Shown here: in pieces, positions 61,481 through 64,000 of the stretch
Layout: the number at the start of each line of letters is the position of its first letter
Numbering within the stretch: the stretch's first letter is position 1
Position numbers and translations under genes: made by a program
The notes under the pieces: model-generated
Told to the model about the DNA's origin: nothing
Seen by the model: only the letters and a program-made list of their open reading frames with translations
Databases searched by the model: none
NCBI RefSeq assembly: GCF_016802725.1
Contig: NC_052669.1
Span: forward strand, 1,636,501 to 1,700,500
DNA from: Solenopsis invicta
Taxonomy: Eukaryota; Arthropoda; Insecta; Hymenoptera; Formicidae
DNA: 64,000 nucleotides
Direction: 5' to 3'

Positions 61481-64000
61481 TCAATTTAATGCTCGTGTGT
61501 CTCTACTATCGACTTCTACCGAAGAACAAAGCGTATGATATTTTTCTGAGATCGTGCGATGAATTGAATCTTTTAGAGCGGAAGATTCGGTGCGCTCGCG
61601 AATGTTACAAAAAGAACGCACTTGAAGCTGGAGACGGTTTTAACACGCTCGGCCGATCCGTCCAATCTGTCTTCGACTCCTGCCTGGACGGAGCTGGAGC
61701 ATTAAACAATAGGCCAACTTAAAGAACTATTTTGCCAGCGTACCTTGCCCCGTGCGTCATCTTTTCGCGCTTATTTCAAAAAGGTTAATTGGCACTCGAA
61801 CAAACGAACGTAAGACGGATGAAAATCAGATAGCCGCGCCTTCTACAGAATGCCCGGCTGCTGCGCTCTTGTTGTTTGTCGGAACCGCAATAGAATTTAT
61901 ATATACGACGCAGTATTCAACGTAATTACGAGTCCCCGGTGTGCCGCTTGTTTTCGCAGGATGCCAGAGGAGTCACGAAGTCGCGCAAAGTGCGCAAAGA
62001 CGCACTTCATCGCGAATTTATCGGGACAGCTTCATCGTTATTACGATTTAAACCGAATTGTGAAATAAATTATCTCACGTCGTCAAAAAGTGATAAGATA
62101 AGATAAATTCGAAGAAATGAACGATATTTCTTTATAACGCGAAATTCTAAAATCTAATGTAATCTATGCACAAATGCAAATTTATACGTCAGTTGACAAT
62201 TTGCTTAATAATAATTCTTGCTTATCAATTGTTAATTTGTAACTAGTAGTATAGTGAACCTCGATCTTTACTTTGCAAATCATATTAATTTTCTATTTTT
62301 TATTATCTTCCAATCTATACTACACATATAAACAACTCATATAACAAATATAAAAAAATTCATATATCAGTAATCTCATTTTCTCTGGATATGAGATTAT
62401 GAATTTATCTTCTTTTTATAGAAAATTCCTTTTGTTAATAGGAACAAATATCAGGAAGACAACGTAACATTTTTTTACTTTTGATAGTATTTTCTATTTT
62501 TATCCTTAGAAGCATAAAGAATATACGTTACACCTAAAAATAAAAGACAAATCATATCTTTCACTCTGATTTTCTTGTAATTTCATACCTTGTAGTTTTT
62601 TGAATCACTGAATCCGAATCTAAAGTCAAAATTTCAAAATTCACAACACTTCACTCATTATGACAACTTAAAAACCGACAAACTTTTGTTATTTAAAATA
62701 CTGTTATAAGAAAATGTTGCCTTCTCTAATATGTTAAAACCTAGTATCCATGGAGTTGCTAATTTTGAATCCAAAATTAAAATTTACAAAAATTTTCAAA
62801 ATACATGACCGCGAGTTTCAAAACATTCATATTTAAAGAAAAACGTATACTTCAAAGAGTGAAAAACATACGTACGTCATTCAGTAAATATAATATTTTA
62901 TGTTATTGCTGTATGTTCAAAAATTCTATCGACTCTGCCGAACATGACAGTCTCTCGCGTATTTCGCTACTCTTATTAAATTTTCTCTGCTTTCTACCAC
63001 CATTATTTCGTATTTCATGCTTTCTTTGAACGCACAAGAAACTAAAACGTGCGACGTTCCGTCAATTAAATTAGATTTTTAAAAGGCATTAATCAATTTG
63101 TCACAAAATAAAATCTAGCGTGGAAAAATTTAATTATGCGATCCAAATGCGCGCGACGAGCAACGTTAATTGCACGAAAATACTCGAAAATGTACGTATT
63201 GTTACAAAAGTATTAGCTTATTCGTTGGATGAAATCTAATGCATGCCGCACGCGCACTTGTTGTATCGGTAAATAATTGCGATGTGTTGCCGTGAATAAG
63301 TACGCTGATTATAATGATAGATTTAAATACGTCCAGCGGTGAAATTAATCATTCGCCTCTTTTCGTGATTATGCGGGAGTAGATAATTTTAGAACGCAAA
63401 CATTTAACGCTTGGCTTTCGCAAACGTTGCGAACGTTCCGTTTCTTGGAACGCATAAAATTTCATACTTAAATCCTACGCTTAAGCACGGCCGTTTAATC
63501 TTTTGTATCCTCAAAAGCTACTAAAGGATGACGCCTAATTTTTTCGACAACTTTCTACTTGACAATTTGTAAATTTCATCGCGCGAATTCACGGGTTTCC
63601 CGTGGAAAAACGCCCGAGTTTTCCTTGTACGCCCACGGAAAAAAGTGACGAGGTCCTTTCGCGACCGTAGCATTTCGGCGAAAATTAATGACTCCTCCGG
63701 CAAGGATAATTAAGGGGTAATTAACGGCGCCTGTTACCACTTCTTCTCGGCGATATGTTAGACAAACTCGGTCTAATCTCATTTAAAAGTGTCCGACTAG
63801 AATCCGATCGGTTCTACTTGCGCGGAAAGCAGTAGTTTACCTCGGTGTGTATCTATCTTCGTATTGTTCCACCCTTATCTCTCATTATCTCTCGCGAGAT
63901 CCTCGCGTGATGCTTCGCGGTGGAAAAAAAAATTGTAATTGTGAATTTTATCTTTGACGTTCACTCGAGAACTTAACTCGTTAACCCGGAATCCTCTTTC
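61481..64000. other. Non-coding DNA to the window end
   Basis: CpG-denser at 61560-62060 and 63230-63960, AT-rich between. Frames of 60-77 codons are not recognisable. Nothing supportable as a gene or RNA. Confidence 0.45.

Noticed and set aside
1..64000. CRISPR array, prophage, operon or bacterial mobile island
   Set aside because: No regularly spaced repeats with unique spacers, no long bacterial-type genes; the composition and repeats are those of an animal genome.

Overview
The window looks like nuclear DNA of an insect, most likely a hymenopteran and perhaps an ant. This rests on general character, not on a marker gene: strongly A+T-rich DNA alternating with short CpG-dense blocks that show little CpG loss, many long (GA)n and (CA)n microsatellites, and many short DNA-transposon relics with TA or TTA target duplications. 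There is no bacterial layout: no operons, no spaced ribosome-binding sites, and no reading frame longer than about 165 codons.

I could not identify a single host protein-coding gene. The open frames present are unrecognisable, overlap one another on both strands, often run through microsatellites (poly-Ser-Leu or poly-Arg-Glu artefacts), and lie mostly in the G+C-rich blocks where stops are rare by composition. The window is best read as intergenic or long-intron DNA. The only protein relic I can defend is a decayed PIF/Harbinger-type DDE transposase at about 48.2-48.6 kb, in at least three frames, with the second catalytic Asp replaced by Asn.

Layout. 0-10 kb: AT-rich DNA, a 1,005-bp TIR element with a TA duplication and an internal fold-back (4108-5112), a first copy of a dispersed repeat (6670-6900), a ~92-bp minisatellite that switches strand half-way (7011-7591), and an AT-rich fold-back (9250-9437). 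9.6-20 kb: an old direct duplication, microsatellites, a second copy of the dispersed repeat, and a TIR element in minus orientation (17878-18807) whose plus-strand relative lies at 34765-35622. 20-22.7 kb: two copies of a 0.55-0.75 kb repeat, each carrying a nested small MITE, with a tRNA-Gly-like 3' half present twice, once exactly at the repeat edge. 22.7-34 kb: third copy of the dispersed repeat, a 120-bp fold-back MITE, a cluster of TCGCA motifs, a tRNA-derived SINE-like relic, and a microsatellite held inside a perfect inverted repeat. 34-44 kb: two more TIR elements, a perfect 18-bp G+C-rich hairpin (40789-40840), and a second SINE-like copy. 44-64 kb: the Harbinger fossil, a 139-bp TTA-flanked hairpin MITE of the kind such transposases mobilise, and several CpG-dense blocks that might hold promoters or untranslated exons but show nothing decisive.

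Nothing here forms a pathway. The functional story, if any, is transposon decay plus possible regulatory DNA. All repeat relationships were found by eye; boundaries are approximate unless a target duplication fixes them.
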